This document shows positions 34,465-42,011 of a stretch of DNA of 64,000 nt, one piece after another. The DNA is from Fusobacteriaceae bacterium. GTDB lineage: Bacteria; Fusobacteriota; Fusobacteriia; Fusobacteriales; Fusobacteriaceae. The stretch is taken from the NCBI GenBank assembly GCA_031272775.1, contig JAISTB010000027.1, positions 1 through 64,000 of the forward strand, written 5' to 3'. Every line of letters begins with the position of its first letter. Position 1 is the stretch's first letter. The position numbers were made by a program, and so were the translations under genes. The notes under the pieces were generated by a model. That model saw only the letters and a list, made by a program, of their open reading frames with translations, did no database searches and was not told the DNA's origin.

Positions 34465-34830
34465 TTATTCTTCCTCGATTAAACCTTGCGCAGCATAGCT
34501 GGCAGTCTTTGAATCGAAAAATCCTTTGATCTTTTCGGGAAGTCGTTGCACGGATTTCAAGTGTGAATGCACTTTATGCTCTAGTTTTTCCTCGGAATTT
34601 GGACTTGATCACTTGCCAATTCCTCGCTTCAAATCACTGTTGAGGAGTTCGTCTGGATTGTATTCTGGAGCATACGGCGGCAAGTAAAATACTTCGATCT
34701 CTGCCTTGAGCTTTTCGAGCCACTTTGGGACCTTTGTAGAATGGTGGACACGCAAATTGTCCAGAATCAAGAACACTTTTTTCTTACTATCGTGAACCAA
34801 GCGACGCATAAAATCAATCTCATTGCCGAC
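34465..34830 (-). pseudogene. IS630-family transposase C-terminal remnant
   Basis: Minus-strand codons from 34830 give VGNEIDFMRRLVHDSKKK, then FLILDNLRVHHS and YLPPYAPEYNPDELLNSDLK, the DDE-superfamily catalytic region of IS630-type transposases. An in-frame TGA follows near 34609, after which the frame continues as HLKSVQRLPEKIKGFFDSK to a TAA at 34465, the expected C-terminal tail. The N-terminal half is absent and a TAA precedes the fragment. No terminal inverted repeats were recognised. It is a dead element between two paralogous genes. Confidence 0.8.
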
Positions 34831-34844
34831 TTAGATGTTTTTGC

Positions 34845-35537
34845 CTATTGTGAAGGCGAGTCAACAGCATGGGTTTCAGCCTCTTCCGGTTCGGGCGCAA
34901 TCGCGTCTTCCGGGTGCTCTTTCTCCCATTTGGCGCGTTGGGCGAGGATCAAGGCAAGGATTTCGTCGTAGTCAGGCTTGGTGAGCATGGCGCCGAAAGA
35001 ATATATTTTTCCATTAAATTTGAGGTGCATTCCACGTACATCACTTGGGACGAAAAGAAAACGTGGATTTATTCCGTAAAGTGTGCCTGGGATGAATTTT
35101 CCAAATATTTTTGGAAAAAATCTGTGAAGAATGCTTATTGTGTAAAGTTTATCAATTACTTTATAGCGTAGCTCTTCAAATGGTTCGCCGTTGTATACTG
35201 TTTGTAAATATTTGTTATTTGGGATGGCGATCGAATATAACCTTAACAAAAATGGAGCAAAGTAGTATTGTATTTCAATTCTGTTTTCAGATATTATCAT
35301 TTTTTCAAAGGCATTGTAAGACAATTGTTCTATTATCTTTACGATTATTCCTATTTTTATAAGAAAAATTATATCTTCCTTAAAATAAATGTAAATTGGA
35401 TCGGAGCACAGTATACTCAATATTTCAAAAACAACGAAGATCAAACCAAAAATCAAAATCAATTCAAAACCGTTAATATTGAAAATTTTCAATTCAACTT
35501 CGTCTTCTTGAGCAATAACTCTTATGTTCTTTTCCAT
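34845..35537 (-). CDS. membrane protein of unknown function, 2-TM/PH-like paralogue 3
   Basis: A 230-residue protein starting at the ATG at 35537 behind a purine-rich GGGGAGGAGG. The N-terminus MEKNIRVIAQEDEVELK parallels paralogue 1. Two hydrophobic segments occupy about residues 25-72, a beta-rich region follows, and the tail contains PDYDEILALILAQRAKW and EHPEDAIAPEPEEAE. No catalytic motif was seen. The 3' end, including the bases after the stop, resembles that of paralogue 2, so duplication included flanking DNA. The IS630 remnant lies immediately downstream. Confidence 0.7.
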   Translation of the reverse strand: MEKNIRVIAQEDEVELKIFNINGFELILIFGLIFVVFEILSILCSDPIYIYFKEDIIFLIKIGIIVKIIEQLSYNAFEKMIISENRIEIQYYFAPFLLRLYSIAIPNNKYLQTVYNGEPFEELRYKVIDKLYTISILHRFFPKIFGKFIPGTLYGINPRFLFVPSDVRGMHLKFNGKIYSFGAMLTKPDYDEILALILAQRAKWEKEHPEDAIAPEPEEAETHAVDSPSQ

Positions 35538-35647
35538 CCTCCTCCCCCTCCCCTTATTATTGCAATAAATTCCCCAAATGTCAAGTTTTTGCTTGAATCG
35601 CCCGCCTCCGCCTCGACCTATTCCTTGGCATCCCTGCCCGCAAAACC

Positions 35648-36793
35648 TCATTCCCCCAAAGCCTGCGCAAGATCGGCGATCAGATCCGCCTCGTGCTCGA
35701 TTCCCGCCGAGAGACGCAGGGTCGTCTCTAGGATCCCGTTTCGCTCCCTGTCCTCAGGCGGCACATCGGCGTGGGTCTGGGTCGAGGGGTAAGTGATCAG
35801 GGACTCGACGCCCCCGAGGCTTTCGGCAAAATGCAGCAATTTTACGCTTTTGAGAACACGGAGCGCCGTTTCCTTCGTGTCGGTCTGGAACGTCAGCATG
35901 CTCCCGAAGCCCCGGGCCTGCTTCAGATGGACTTCCGCTTCCGTGAAGTCCGGCAATCCCGGATAATAGACCTTTGTCACCCTCGGGTGGCCGCTCAAAA
36001 AGCGCGCGATGGCAAGCGCGTTTTTTTGGCTGGCTTCCATCCGCAAGCCCAGCGTCTTGACGCCGCGCAGAACAAGCCAGCTGTCAAAGGGCGCGAGACA
36101 GGAACCGATGGTTTTGCTCAAAAAGCGCAGGCGTTCGGCGAGTGCGGCGTCTTTCACAACGAGAAAGCCCGAGAGCGTGTCGTTGTGTCCGCCGAGGAAT
36201 TTCGTGCCGCTGTGCAAAACGATATCCGCCCCCAGATCCAGCGGATTCTGGAACCAGGGCGAGAGAAAGGTATTGTCCACCACAAAAAGGAGTTTGCGCT
36301 CCCGGGCGACATCCGCCGTCTTTTGGATATCGATGATGTTCATCATGGGGTTGGAGGGCGTTTCGATAAAAATAGCGGCGGTTTCCTGCCGGACGAGTCC
36401 CGCCAATTCTCCCGGCGCGCCGTTCCAGTACGTCACGGTCAACCCGTTTTTTTCGCTGATATGCTGAAAATAGCGAATCATGCCGCCGTAGAGATCGCAG
36501 GAACTGATGATGTGATCCCCGGGTTTCAGCAATTCCAGCATGACGGCAACCGCCGCCATGCCGCTGGAAAACGCCAGGGCGTCGGTCCCGTTTTCCAATG
36601 ACGCCACAACCCGCTCCAGTTGCTCACGGGTTGGGTTTTGCTGGCGGCTGTAGTCGTAGCCCGTGCTTTCCCCGACGCCCGGGTGGGCAAAGGTCGCCGT
36701 CTGGTAGATCGGGTAGCTGATGGCGCCGGTATTGTCGTATTTCAAGGTTTCATGGCGGTTATTGACGCACTTCGTCGCGAGATGGTCCGACAC
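35648..36793 (-). CDS. metI: MetI-type cystathionine gamma-synthase / O-acetylhomoserine thiolyase
   Basis: A 381-residue PLP enzyme of Cys/Met metabolism. The Schiff-base lysine is Lys198 in LHSGTKFLGGHND; the YSRQQNPT cofactor loop and AESLGGVESLITYPSTQTHAD block are typical of the MetI/MetB/MetC group. MetI-type enzymes join an activated homoserine with cysteine, sulfide or methanethiol; lyase activity is also possible. The only usable start is GTG at 36793, because TAA occurs a few codons upstream in frame. That GTG overlaps Cys codons of a small upstream ORF. The leader also holds a Met-rich peptide and a terminator. Divergent from the nif-like operon, it would be the methionine branch of the same sulfur system. 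Confidence 0.88.
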   Translation of the reverse strand: MSDHLATKCVNNRHETLKYDNTGAISYPIYQTATFAHPGVGESTGYDYSRQQNPTREQLERVVASLENGTDALAFSSGMAAVAVMLELLKPGDHIISSCDLYGGMIRYFQHISEKNGLTVTYWNGAPGELAGLVRQETAAIFIETPSNPMMNIIDIQKTADVARERKLLFVVDNTFLSPWFQNPLDLGADIVLHSGTKFLGGHNDTLSGFLVVKDAALAERLRFLSKTIGSCLAPFDSWLVLRGVKTLGLRMEASQKNALAIARFLSGHPRVTKVYYPGLPDFTEAEVHLKQARGFGSMLTFQTDTKETALRVLKSVKLLHFAESLGGVESLITYPSTQTHADVPPEDRERNGILETTLRLSAGIEHEADLIADLAQALGE

Positions 36794-36851
36794 AACAGCA
36801 CCCCCCGCGTTCGTTTTTCGATTTCTTTACCATTTTTTCTTTCATTTTCAT
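36759..36851 (-). CDS. Cys-containing upstream ORF overlapping the metI start
   Basis: The ATG at 36851 follows AAAGGAGGAAAC, the best ribosome site in this mRNA. It encodes 30 residues, MKMKEKMVKKSKNERGGCCC then VGPSRDEVRQ. Codons 18-20 are TGC TGT TGT. The metI start GTG (36793-36791) lies across codons 20 and 21 in another frame. The uORF ends 32 bases inside metI. A ribosome slowed at the Cys codons would sit on the metI start, so cysteine supply could set metI translation. The reading frame and ribosome site are seen; the control role is inferred. Confidence 0.6.
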   Translation of the reverse strand: MKMKEKMVKKSKNERGGCCCVGPSRDEVRQ

Positions 36852-36875
36852 GTTTCCTCCTTTTAACCATTTCAT

Positions 36876-36908
36876 AAAAAAAATACTCCGGAAAACTCCA
36901 AAGTATTT
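36876..36908 (-). terminator. attenuator terminator between Met leader and metI
   Basis: In the RNA sense AAATACTTTGG (36908-36898) pairs with CCGGAGTATTT (36891-36881), 11 pairs with two G-U, loop AGTTTT, followed by a run of eight T. It lies 63 bases after the Met-leader stop and 25 bases before the Cys uORF, so it would stop transcription before metI. A palindrome TTTACGCGTAAA (36906-36917) and a small hairpin (36913-36926) at its 5' side could form competing structures. Confidence 0.85.
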
Positions 36909-36971
36909 ACGCGTAAACCTCTTTACATTTTGCTGATTTGGCCCGGGTTCAGGCCGTCGCGGCGTACTTTT

Positions 36972-37070
36972 TCATTTTCTCCGATGGTTCGCAATCAAAT
37001 AAGGGCGCATGGTCGCCATGCGCATCGCCATCATTGTCATTGTGAACATCAGGGAAAAGAGTATTGTCAT
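36972..37070 (-). CDS. methionine-rich leader peptide of metI
   Basis: A 32-codon ORF begins with ATG at 37070, eight bases after GGAG, about 26 bases after the predicted transcription start. It encodes MTILFSLMFTMTMMAMRMAT then MRPYLIANHRRK: eight Met codons, seven of them within codons 8-21. The codon run itself can fold into a perfect 8-pair hairpin, GCGCATGG-CGA-CCATGCGC (about 36996-37014). With a terminator just downstream and a methionine gene next, it has the layout of a ribosome-mediated attenuator that senses methionyl-tRNA. It is too short and skewed to be an ordinary protein. Confidence 0.78.
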   Translation of the reverse strand: MTILFSLMFTMTMMAMRMATMRPYLIANHRRK

Positions 37071-37102
37071 GCTGTACGCTCCGTTAAAGATGATTAACAG
37101 AA

Positions 37103-37131
37103 ATCATACAGGAATTCCGAAAATTAGTCAA
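37103..37131 (-). promoter_or_regulatory. sigma-70-type promoter of the metI leader transcript
   Basis: On the minus strand TTGACT (37131-37126), 17 bases, TATGAT (37108-37103). Predicted start near 37096. The region to 37269 between this and the opposite promoter is A+T-rich and holds no gene. Confidence 0.78.
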
Positions 37132-37269
37132 ATATATTTCATATATTTTATAAATATACCTGATATATGATTGTGATCTCATGGAATGTCCAGATTCTGA
37201 AAAACAACCTAAAATGCCTGGGTTTAAAGGCAGCAACACGATCTTGACCAAAAAAATAAAAAATATTTC

Positions 37270-37298
37270 TTGACAAAACGAAAAAGGAATGTTACAAT
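37270..37298 (+). promoter_or_regulatory. sigma-70-type promoter of the nif-like operon
   Basis: TTGACA (37270-37275), 17 bases, TACAAT (37293-37298). Predicted start near 37305, giving a leader of about 335 bases before the NifH-like gene. Confidence 0.82.
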
Positions 37299-37368
37299 GC
37301 CTGAAAATCCTGCTCGAAAGACGCAAGAATTTTCGCACAGTAGCGCGAAAAAGTCCGGAGGAAGAACT

Positions 37369-37515
37369 ATGATACGCAATTTTTCGGGAAAAGCCCCCTT
37401 TACTATGGCCATGTGTTGTCGCATGTGTTGTTGCAAAAACAACACTTTTTGTCATAGGGCAGACGGCGTTCCGAAAAATATGACGATGCGACCACGGCGG
37501 ATTCCTTCCGGTTAA
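37369..37515 (+). CDS. cysteine-rich leader peptide of the nif-like operon
   Basis: A 48-codon ORF starts with ATG at 37369 behind CCGGAGGAAGAACT. Its key part is codons 13-22, [10 protein letters not shown], with a sixth Cys at codon 28; the C-terminal part is basic (MRPRRIPSG). The TAA at 37513-37515 lies in the loop of a 9-pair hairpin, and an intrinsic terminator follows 40 bases later. Clustered Cys codons, a stop codon inside a hairpin, a competing pairing (ACGCT 37534-37538 with AGCGT 37556-37560) and a terminator are the parts of a ribosome-mediated attenuator. It should keep the operon off when cysteinyl-tRNA is plentiful. Confidence 0.8.
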   Translation: MIRNFSGKAPFTMAMCCRMCCCKNNTFCHRADGVPKNMTMRPRRIPSG

Positions 37516-37530
37516 TCAAAACGGAAGGAA
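37502..37530 (+). promoter_or_regulatory. hairpin enclosing the Cys-leader stop codon
   Basis: TTCCTTCCG (37502-37510) pairs perfectly with CGGAAGGAA (37522-37530). The 11-base loop contains the leader's TAA. There is no U-tract, so it is probably a regulatory (pause or switching) hairpin. The left arm is also partly complementary to the leader's own CCGGAGGAA ribosome site. Confidence 0.7.
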
Positions 37531-37554
37531 ATCACGCTGTTTCACAGGAATCAT

Positions 37555-37607
37555 AAGCGTTTGGAAGTCGAGGCGATTGAGGCCGAATCCAGGCGCTTTT
37601 TATTTTT
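37555..37607 (+). terminator. attenuator terminator before the NifH-like gene
   Basis: AAGCGTTTGGA (37555-37565) pairs with TCCAGGCGCTT (37588-37598), 11 pairs including two G-U, followed by TTTTTATTTTT. The 22-base loop is long. It ends 33 bases before the NifH-like start codon, after the Cys leader, so termination here would silence all eight genes. Confidence 0.8.
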
Positions 37608-37639
37608 CACCAATCCCATTCACACAAGGAGAATCGCAA

Positions 37640-38518
37640 ATGCCCAAAAAAATAAAGCAGATCGCCATTTACGGAAAAGGCGGCATCGGAAAATCCACGA
37701 CCACCAGCAATATTTCGGCGGCCCTCTCCCTCCTGGGGTACAAGGTCATGCAGTTCGGCTGTGACCCCAAGGCGGACAGCACCAACACGCTCAGAAAGGG
37801 GACCTACATTCCCACGGTCCTCGATACGCTCCGGGAAAAAGGAAAGGTCGATGTCCATGACGTCATTTACGAGGGCTTCAACGGCATCTACTGCGTCGAA
37901 GCGGGAGGACCGGCGCCGGGAGTCGGTTGCGCGGGGCGCGGCATCATCACGGCCGTGGAATTGTTCAAGCAACAGCGCGTCTTTGACGAACTGGACCTCG
38001 ACTTCGTCATTTACGACGTTTTGGGGGACGTGGTCTGCGGCGGCTTCGCGGTCCCCATTCGGGAAGGCATCGCGCAGCATGTGTTTACGGTCTCCAGCGG
38101 GGATTTTATGTCCATATACGCAAGCAACAATCTGTTCAAAGGCATCAAAAAATACAGCAACAGCGGCGGGGCGCTTCTCGGGGGAATTATCGCCAATTCC
38201 ATCAATGAAAGCTATTCACGGGAGATCATCGACGACTTTGCCGCGCGGACAAAGACGCAAATCGTCCAGTATGTGCCGCGCTCCATTACCGTGACCCAGG
38301 CGGAGCTCAAGGGCAGGACCGTCATCGAATCGGCCCCCGCCAGTGAGCAAGCCGGGATCTATCGGACCCTCGCGAAAAAAATCGCGGACCACGAGGAGAG
38401 CAAAACCCCTTCGCCCCTGGGCGTCGACGAACTCCGGCAGTGGGCCGCCTCCTGGAGCGACAAGTTGCTGCAAATACAGAATATTGTGGAAAACGAGGAG
38501 GGGGTGGCGGCCATATGA
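37640..38518 (+). CDS. NifH-like nitrogenase-type iron protein (group IV-like / MarH-like)
   Basis: A 292-residue ATP-dependent reductase homologue from the ATG at 37640, behind AAGGAG. The P-loop is [14 protein letters not shown] (11-24). Cys97 (CAGRGI) and Cys133 ([11 protein letters not shown]) are the ligands of the [4Fe-4S] cluster shared by the dimer; Arg100 is the residue ADP-ribosylated in some nitrogenases. Electrons would go to the NifDK-like proteins encoded downstream. The residues from 250 on differ from true NifH. With no nifE, nifN or nifV in view, dinitrogen fixation is unlikely; cysteine synthase, a sulfonate-type importer and a Cys leader point to sulfur. It overlaps the NifB gene by four bases. 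Confidence 0.9.
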   Translation: MPKKIKQIAIYGKGGIGKSTTTSNISAALSLLGYKVMQFGCDPKADSTNTLRKGTYIPTVLDTLREKGKVDVHDVIYEGFNGIYCVEAGGPAPGVGCAGRGIITAVELFKQQRVFDELDLDFVIYDVLGDVVCGGFAVPIREGIAQHVFTVSSGDFMSIYASNNLFKGIKKYSNSGGALLGGIIANSINESYSREIIDDFAARTKTQIVQYVPRSITVTQAELKGRTVIESAPASEQAGIYRTLAKKIADHEESKTPSPLGVDELRQWAASWSDKLLQIQNIVENEEGVAAI

Positions 38519-39702
38519 GACTGGCTTTCGCTTCAAACGACGGGATTTTCGTATCACAACATTTCGGCCACGCGCAGCGGTTCGCCATCGTAGATATTGA
38601 TGAAACCGCCTATACCTGGCGATTTGTGGAAAAAAGGGAAAACATCAGTCCCTGCGTCATGGGGGAGCATGATCCGGAAAAATTGGAGCGGAGCGTTGCG
38701 CTTCTTTCGGACTGCAGGGTCTTGTTCGCGGCGAAAGTCGGCAATTACGCCAAATCGCGCCTGCAGCTGGAGGGAATCCAAGTGCTGGAAAAGCCCGGCG
38801 TCATCGAAGATCTGATCGCGGGATATCTGAACTATCTGAAAAGGCCCGTATGGGGAGGAATCAAGGGCGAAAAGCGAAGGGACGCGATCGAAGATCACCC
38901 CTGCTTTTCGGAAAAGGCCCACAACAAAAACGGACGGCTTCATTTGCCGGTCAGTCCCGCCTGCAACATCCAGTGCCGCTTTTGCACGAGAAAACAAAAC
39001 GTCACGGAACAAAGACCCGGGGTGGCGGCGGGAATCCTCGATCCTTCGGAAGCGGCCGATACGGTGAAAAGAGCTCTGGAACTCTGTCCTTCCATTACGG
39101 TCGTGGGAATCGCGGGGCCGGGCGATACGCTGGCGACGCCCCACGCCGTCGAGGCTTTCCGGCAGGTGCACGCGGCATATCCGGGCCTCATCAAGTGCCT
39201 GAGTACGAACGGGCTCGAGTTGCCGGGAAAGGCGAAAGAATTGTGGGATGTGGGCGTGAGGACCGTGACGGTTACCGTCAATGCCGTGGATCCTGAAATT
39301 TTAACGAAAATCGTCTCGTGGATCAAGGACGGCCGCGATCTGATCGGAGCCCAGCTGCAGGGGATCCGGGAATGCGCCGCTATGGGGATTGTCGTCAAGG
39401 TCAATACCGTCTTGATCCCCGGTGTGAACGATCATCATGTGGCGGATATCGCTCTGGTTGTAAAATCGGCGGGCGCAAGCAGACACAATATTCTCCCCTT
39501 GATTCCGCAGCATGAATTTGCCGGTTGGCCTGCGCCGACCTGTCAAGAGATCGAACTGGCGCGCCGGGAAGCGGGAGAATACCTTGAGCAGTTCCGACAC
39601 TGCAAACATTGCCGAGCCGACGCCTGCGGCATCCCGGGCGTCAGCGACCTTTCAAATGAGCTCTACCGGGGAAGGGAACTCGAAACCTTTTCCCACGGAT
39701 GA
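38515..39702 (+). CDS. NifX-NifB fusion, radical SAM cofactor-biosynthesis protein
   Basis: From the ATG at 38515 (ATGA overlap with the preceding stop) this is 395 residues. Residues 1-110 form a NifX/NafY-type domain ([24 protein letters not shown]). Residues about 125-395 are Nif[30 protein letters not shown] with the radical SAM cysteines 150, 154 and 157, GPGDTLATP, and the late [13 protein letters not shown]. NifB uses SAM to build the carbide-centred [8Fe-9S-C] precursor. Its presence in this operon says the NifDK-like enzyme carries a NifB-derived cluster. In many nitrogen fixers the NifX-like part is C-terminal or separate; here it is N-terminal. Confidence 0.92.
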   Translation: MRLAFASNDGIFVSQHFGHAQRFAIVDIDETAYTWRFVEKRENISPCVMGEHDPEKLERSVALLSDCRVLFAAKVGNYAKSRLQLEGIQVLEKPGVIEDLIAGYLNYLKRPVWGGIKGEKRRDAIEDHPCFSEKAHNKNGRLHLPVSPACNIQCRFCTRKQNVTEQRPGVAAGILDPSEAADTVKRALELCPSITVVGIAGPGDTLATPHAVEAFRQVHAAYPGLIKCLSTNGLELPGKAKELWDVGVRTVTVTVNAVDPEILTKIVSWIKDGRDLIGAQLQGIRECAAMGIVVKVNTVLIPGVNDHHVADIALVVKSAGASRHNILPLIPQHEFAGWPAPTCQEIELARREAGEYLEQFRHCKHCRADACGIPGVSDLSNELYRGRELETFSHG

Positions 39703-39737
39703 TATACAATCACATTGAGAAAGGAGAATGAAAAAAT

Positions 39738-40667
39738 ATGAATGTTGCACAGAGTTTAACGGATTTGATCGGCAATACGCCGCTGCTCAAACCCAACAAT
39801 TACCTCAAAGAGAAACAGCTTGACGCCGAAATCTTCTTGAAATTGGAGTATTTCAATCCGCTGGGCAGCGTCAAGGACCGCATCGCCTACGCCATGATCA
39901 GAGACGCCGAGGAAAGCGGAAAATTACAAAAAGGCGCCGTGATCATCGAGCCCACCAGCGGAAACACAGGGATCGGCATCGCCTTTGTGGCGGCGGCCCG
40001 CGGATACAAGGTCATCCTGACCATGCCCGACACCATGAGCGTCGAGCGCAGATCCCTCGTACAGGCCCTGGGCGCGGAAGTTGTCCTGACGCCGGGCGCA
40101 AAAGGCATGAGCGGGGCCGTGCGCCAGGCCGAGGCGTTGAACGCCCAAATCAAAGGGAGCGTTATTTTGCAGCAGTTTGAAAACCCTGCCAACCCGGCCG
40201 TCCATCATAAGACAACGGCGGAGGAAATCTGGCGGGACACCGAGGGGAAGGTCGATCTCTTTGTGGCGGGCGTCGGAACCGGCGGAACCGTGGCCGGCGT
40301 CGGGAAAAACCTCAAAGAAAAAAATCCCGACGTGAAAATCATCGCCGTGGAGCCCTTTGAATCGCCGGTCCTTTCTGGAGGACAGCCGGGTCCCCACAAG
40401 ATACAGGGCATCGGGGCCGGTTTTGTGCCGAAGGTCTATGACAAAGACATTGTTGACGAAGTCTATCAGGTCCGCTCCGAGGAAGCCATCGAAACCGCCA
40501 GGGATCTCGGCCGGATCGAGGGACTCCTTGTGGGGATTTCGTCGGGGGCGGCGACTTTTGCGGCGCTGACTCTGGCCAAACGGGAAGAAAACAGAGGAAA
40601 ACATATTGTGGCGATACTGCCGGACACAGGGGAACGTTACCTGTCCACGGTCCTGTATCAGCTGTAG
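39738..40667 (+). CDS. cysK: cysteine synthase (O-acetylserine sulfhydrylase)
   Basis: A 309-residue PLP enzyme that makes cysteine from O-acetylserine and sulfide. Lys46 in [10 protein letters not shown] binds [15 protein letters not shown] is the substrate loop, [10 protein letters not shown] the phosphate cup, and [11 protein letters not shown] the C-terminal site. GGAG precedes the ATG. It sits between the cofactor gene and the catalytic subunits of the nitrogenase-like enzyme, so it most likely uses sulfur released by that enzyme. Some family members accept homoserine esters or other thiols, so a direct use of methanethiol is possible but not shown. Confidence 0.94.
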   Translation: MNVAQSLTDLIGNTPLLKPNNYLKEKQLDAEIFLKLEYFNPLGSVKDRIAYAMIRDAEESGKLQKGAVIIEPTSGNTGIGIAFVAAARGYKVILTMPDTMSVERRSLVQALGAEVVLTPGAKGMSGAVRQAEALNAQIKGSVILQQFENPANPAVHHKTTAEEIWRDTEGKVDLFVAGVGTGGTVAGVGKNLKEKNPDVKIIAVEPFESPVLSGGQPGPHKIQGIGAGFVPKVYDKDIVDEVYQVRSEEAIETARDLGRIEGLLVGISSGAATFAALTLAKREENRGKHIVAILPDTGERYLSTVLYQL

Positions 40668-40679
40668 GGGGAGGAGATC

Positions 40680-41999
40680 ATGTCAGATTTTGTCGAACGG
40701 CCGCGCAGCAGTTGTCCTTTGGGCGGGGCTCTTGCCACCCTCGCCAATCTGCCCGACATCGTGCCGATCATCCACGCGGCGGGAGGTTGCGGCGGTAACT
40801 TGACGGCGTCCATCGCTTTCGGCGCGGGCTACCTCGGGGACGGCTACTGTACGGGCAGAACATCGCCCACGACGGCCGTCAGTGAAACGGAAGTGGTTTT
40901 CGGCGGGAACGAGCGCCTGGAGGAACAGATCCGCACGACGCTTGAACTCATGGAGGGAAAGCTCTATGTGGTCGCCACGGGATGTATGACCGAAATGATC
41001 GGTGATGATACCGATGGCGTCGTCAGGGAATTTCAGGCGGAGGGAAAGCCAGTCGTCGCCATCAGTACGCCCAGTTTTCGCGGAGACAGCTACCACGGCT
41101 ATGAAATCGCCCTCGACGGGATTTTCAACAAATTTCTCCCGAAGGCGAAAAAGAAAAATCCAAAATTAGTCAACATTTTCGGCCTTGTGCCGGGCTACGA
41201 TCCTTTTTTCCGGGGGGACCTCGAGGAAATTGAGCGGCTTTTGACCGCGGTCGGGCTTTCGGTCAACACGTTTTTTACGCCCGGACAGACCTTTGAAAAT
41301 ATCGCCTCGGCCCCTTCGGCCGCACTCAACATCGTCTTTTCCAGAGTCTGGGGAAGGGATTTCGCCGGGAAATTTGAAGAAAAGCACGATACGCCTCATC
41401 TCATCGCGGATCTGCCCGTAGGTCCCGAAGCGACCGACGCGTTTCTGCTGCAAATTGCGGATAAATTAGGTCTTGATTTGCAAAAAGTCCAAAAGATCAT
41501 CGAAAAAGAAAACTCGACATTTTACGGATATTTTGAACGGGGCGCGGATATTTTCTGCGACGGCGATCTGAAGCATTACGCGGCTACGGTCACCAACGCC
41601 ACCTATGCCCTTCCTCTGACCCGCTTTCTGACCCGGGAGCTCGGCTGGGTCGTGACGGACAGCTTTGTCACCGACAAGCTTACGGATACGCAAAAAAGCG
41701 TATTGAACGACGGGGAATTCCCGCTGCAGTTTCTGCAGGGCGCCCAGGAAATCGCCCGGGCCCTGAACAACAATCATCCCAACGGCAGAGGGCAACGCTA
41801 TTTTGACGACCTGTCCCCGCTGTATATCCTCGGAAGTACGTTGGAAAAGCGAACAGCCGCGGCCCGTGGCGCCAGATCGTTATCATTGAGTTTTCCGGTA
41901 TATGATCGGTTTATCACGGACAGAGGCTACGCGGGATATCGGGGCGGATTACATCTTTTTGAGGATTTGGTCGGACAGATCATGTCCGTCAAGTCATAA
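40680..41999 (+). CDS. NifK-like beta subunit of a nitrogenase-like reductase
   Basis: A 439-residue member of the NifD/K/E/N family. Cys12 (SSCPLGGALA), Cys37 (AAGGCGGN) and Cys102 (ATGCMTEMIGDD) match the three beta-subunit ligands of a P-cluster. SETEVVFGGNERL equals the conserved TEDAAVFGG-type block before the third Cys, marking it as the K side. It is shorter than true NifK, which has an N-terminal extension. It would pair with the NifD-like protein next door in an alpha2beta2 enzyme. GGGGAGGAG precedes the start. Confidence 0.88.
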   Translation: MSDFVERPRSSCPLGGALATLANLPDIVPIIHAAGGCGGNLTASIAFGAGYLGDGYCTGRTSPTTAVSETEVVFGGNERLEEQIRTTLELMEGKLYVVATGCMTEMIGDDTDGVVREFQAEGKPVVAISTPSFRGDSYHGYEIALDGIFNKFLPKAKKKNPKLVNIFGLVPGYDPFFRGDLEEIERLLTAVGLSVNTFFTPGQTFENIASAPSAALNIVFSRVWGRDFAGKFEEKHDTPHLIADLPVGPEATDAFLLQIADKLGLDLQKVQKIIEKENSTFYGYFERGADIFCDGDLKHYAATVTNATYALPLTRFLTRELGWVVTDSFVTDKLTDTQKSVLNDGEFPLQFLQGAQEIARALNNNHPNGRGQRYFDDLSPLYILGSTLEKRTAAARGARSLSLSFPVYDRFITDRGYAGYRGGLHLFEDLVGQIMSVKS

Positions 42000-42011
42000 G
42001 GAGGCGAAAAC

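Noticed and set aside
36860-37100. SAM riboswitch (S-box) or T-box ahead of metI
   Set aside because: No T-box GGTGG antiterminator block or clear S-box core was recognised by eye. The Met-rich ORF plus terminator explains the region better. A covariance search would settle it.
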